Of a DNA stretch of 14,078 nt, positions 13,194-14,078 are shown piece after piece. How positions within the stretch are numbered: the first letter of the stretch is position 1; the number at the start of each line of letters is the position of its first letter. A model generated the notes under the pieces. The model saw only the letters and a program-made list of their open reading frames with translations. It ran no database searches and was not told the origin of the DNA. The translations under genes and the position numbers were made by a program. Source of the stretch: Mageeibacillus sp. UBA1193 (GTDB taxonomy: Bacteria; Bacillota; Clostridia; Saccharofermentanales; Saccharofermentanaceae); contig DBYF01000055.1 of NCBI GenBank assembly GCA_002310155.1, positions 1,797 to 15,874 on the forward strand, read 5' to 3'.

Positions 13194-14078
13194 ATGAATT
13201 ACATCTATAACGACATCGCGGTCGCAGCTCCGAAGATCCTTCTGCCGAAGCAGGGAACCGATCTTTCCAAGTGGGCCTGCATCGCGTGTGACCAGTTCAC
13301 ATCCGAGCCGAAATATTGGGAGGATGTGGAGAATACCGTAGGAACTGCACCGTCTACACTCCGTATGTTCCTTCCGGAAGTTTATCTCGAGAAAGAGACA
13401 CCGGAGCAGATCGACGCCCGTCTTTCCGCTATCACGGAGTCCATCAACAAGTACATCGCCGAGGGCATCTTAACCGAGCTTGACCCGGGCTTTATCCTTC
13501 TCGACAGAAAGACGAAGTACAACGATTCCAGAAAGGGCCTGATGCTCGCTCTGGATCTTGAGCAGTATGATTTTACTCCGGGCAACAAGAGCCGTATCCG
13601 CGCAACTGAGGGTACCGTTCTTTCCCGTATCCCCCCGCGTGTCCGCATCCGTGAGCGCGCACCGATCGAGATGCCGCACATCATGGTCCTGATCAATGAC
13701 CCTGAAAGAACAGTGATCGAGCCTGCTTTCTCCGCACTTTCGAACGACAGCAGCAATCTCGTTTACGACACTGACCTCATGTCTGAGGGCGGCCACATCA
13801 AGGGTTATTTCACCAAGGCCGGTTCCGATACCGCCGAGGGCATTATCTCCGCTCTAAAAGCACTTCTGTCCGCTTCCGAGGATGGCTTCCTCTTCGCTGT
13901 CGGCGACGGCAACCACTCTCTGGCTACCGCGAAGAAGCACTGGGAGAATGTCCGTGAGACGCTTCCGGAATCAGAGAGAGAGAATCATCCGGCACGTTAC
14001 TGCCTCGTCGAGATCGTAAACATCCACGACGAAGGACTCCAGTTCGAGCCGATCCACAGAGTCACCTTCGGTCTTACC
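13194..14078 (+). CDS. DUF1015 family protein (cut by window edge)
   Basis: The first 295 residues of a DUF1015 protein; the frame is open to the right edge. The family is widespread in bacteria, often near serine-biosynthesis or regulatory genes, and has no settled function; it has been loosely compared to nucleotide or kinase-like folds. Features seen: an N-terminal IACDQFTSEPKYWEDVE (about 22-38), which is typical of the family, RATEGTVLSRIPPRVRIRERAP (about 140-161), and GDGNHSLATAKKHW (about 237-250), the conserved polar loop that may form the active site. There is no signal peptide or membrane segment. ATG at 13194 lies five bases after GGAGGG. A few tens to about a hundred residues should be missing at the C-terminus compared with relatives. 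Confidence 0.9.
   Translation, partial: MNYIYNDIAVAAPKILLPKQGTDLSKWACIACDQFTSEPKYWEDVENTVGTAPSTLRMFLPEVYLEKETPEQIDARLSAITESINKYIAEGILTELDPGFILLDRKTKYNDSRKGLMLALDLEQYDFTPGNKSRIRATEGTVLSRIPPRVRIRERAPIEMPHIMVLINDPERTVIEPAFSALSNDSSNLVYDTDLMSEGGHIKGYFTKAGSDTAEGIISALKALLSASEDGFLFAVGDGNHSLATAKKHWENVRETLPESERENHPARYCLVEIVNIHDEGLQFEPIHRVTFGLT

Noticed and set aside
1..14078. Mobile elements, CRISPR arrays, phage or defence systems
   Set aside because: No transposase, integrase, terminal inverted repeats, spaced direct repeats or defence-gene motifs were seen on either strand.

Overview
The window looks like a piece of chromosome from an anaerobic Gram-positive bacterium of the Clostridia. The evidence is strong GGAGG-type ribosome binding sites, extended -10 promoters (TGnTATAAT-like), intrinsic terminators, a TSCPD-domain protein of a type common in Clostridia, a DUF4214/NodB wall deacetylase, and a WYL regulator beside a DUF1015 gene. 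Base composition looks moderate. I cannot place it below class with confidence. No transposase, phage, integrase, CRISPR array, rRNA or tRNA is visible.

Layout, left to right. (1) Positions 1-1067, minus strand: 5' part of a membrane sensor histidine kinase with an extracellular dCache domain, cut by the window edge just after its phospho-accepting His. (2) 1068-1392: divergent promoter region. (3) 1393-2310, plus strand: an unrecognised 193-residue protein and a small four-Cys TSCPD protein, probably one transcript. (4) 2314-6541, minus strand: a tight MoxR ATPase - DUF58 - membrane transglutaminase operon, meeting the previous pair tail to tail with 3 bp between stop codons. (5) 6632-8485, minus strand: a secreted polysaccharide deacetylase with six DUF4214-like repeats. 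(6) 8486-8881: a 396-bp non-coding stretch with two strong terminators and a promoter between them, consistent with a small RNA of about 150 nt or an attenuated leader. (7) 8882-11927, minus strand: alaS (a divergent, Cys-rich form) followed by a HIT-family hydrolase. (8) 12028-13029, minus strand: a WYL-domain regulator, divergent from (9) a DUF1015 gene at 13194 that runs off the right edge.

How the parts may work together: sections 4 and 5 are both about the cell surface. The MoxR/DUF58/transglutaminase trio is a widespread conserved arrangement of unknown detailed function, thought to act on extracytoplasmic proteins; the deacetylase upstream on the same strand would modify wall glycans. 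The 90-bp gap between the deacetylase and moxR has no obvious terminator, so read-through is possible. alaS and the HIT gene are translationally adjacent. The WYL regulator and DUF1015 gene share one divergent promoter region with a candidate inverted-repeat operator.

Most of the window is ordinary housekeeping and cell-envelope content. The parts most worth a second look are the putative RNA at about 8620-8768, the terminator lying directly against the alaS ribosome binding site, the repeated DUF4214 architecture, the amino-acid-type ligand pocket in the sensor kinase, and the uncharacterised 193-residue protein.
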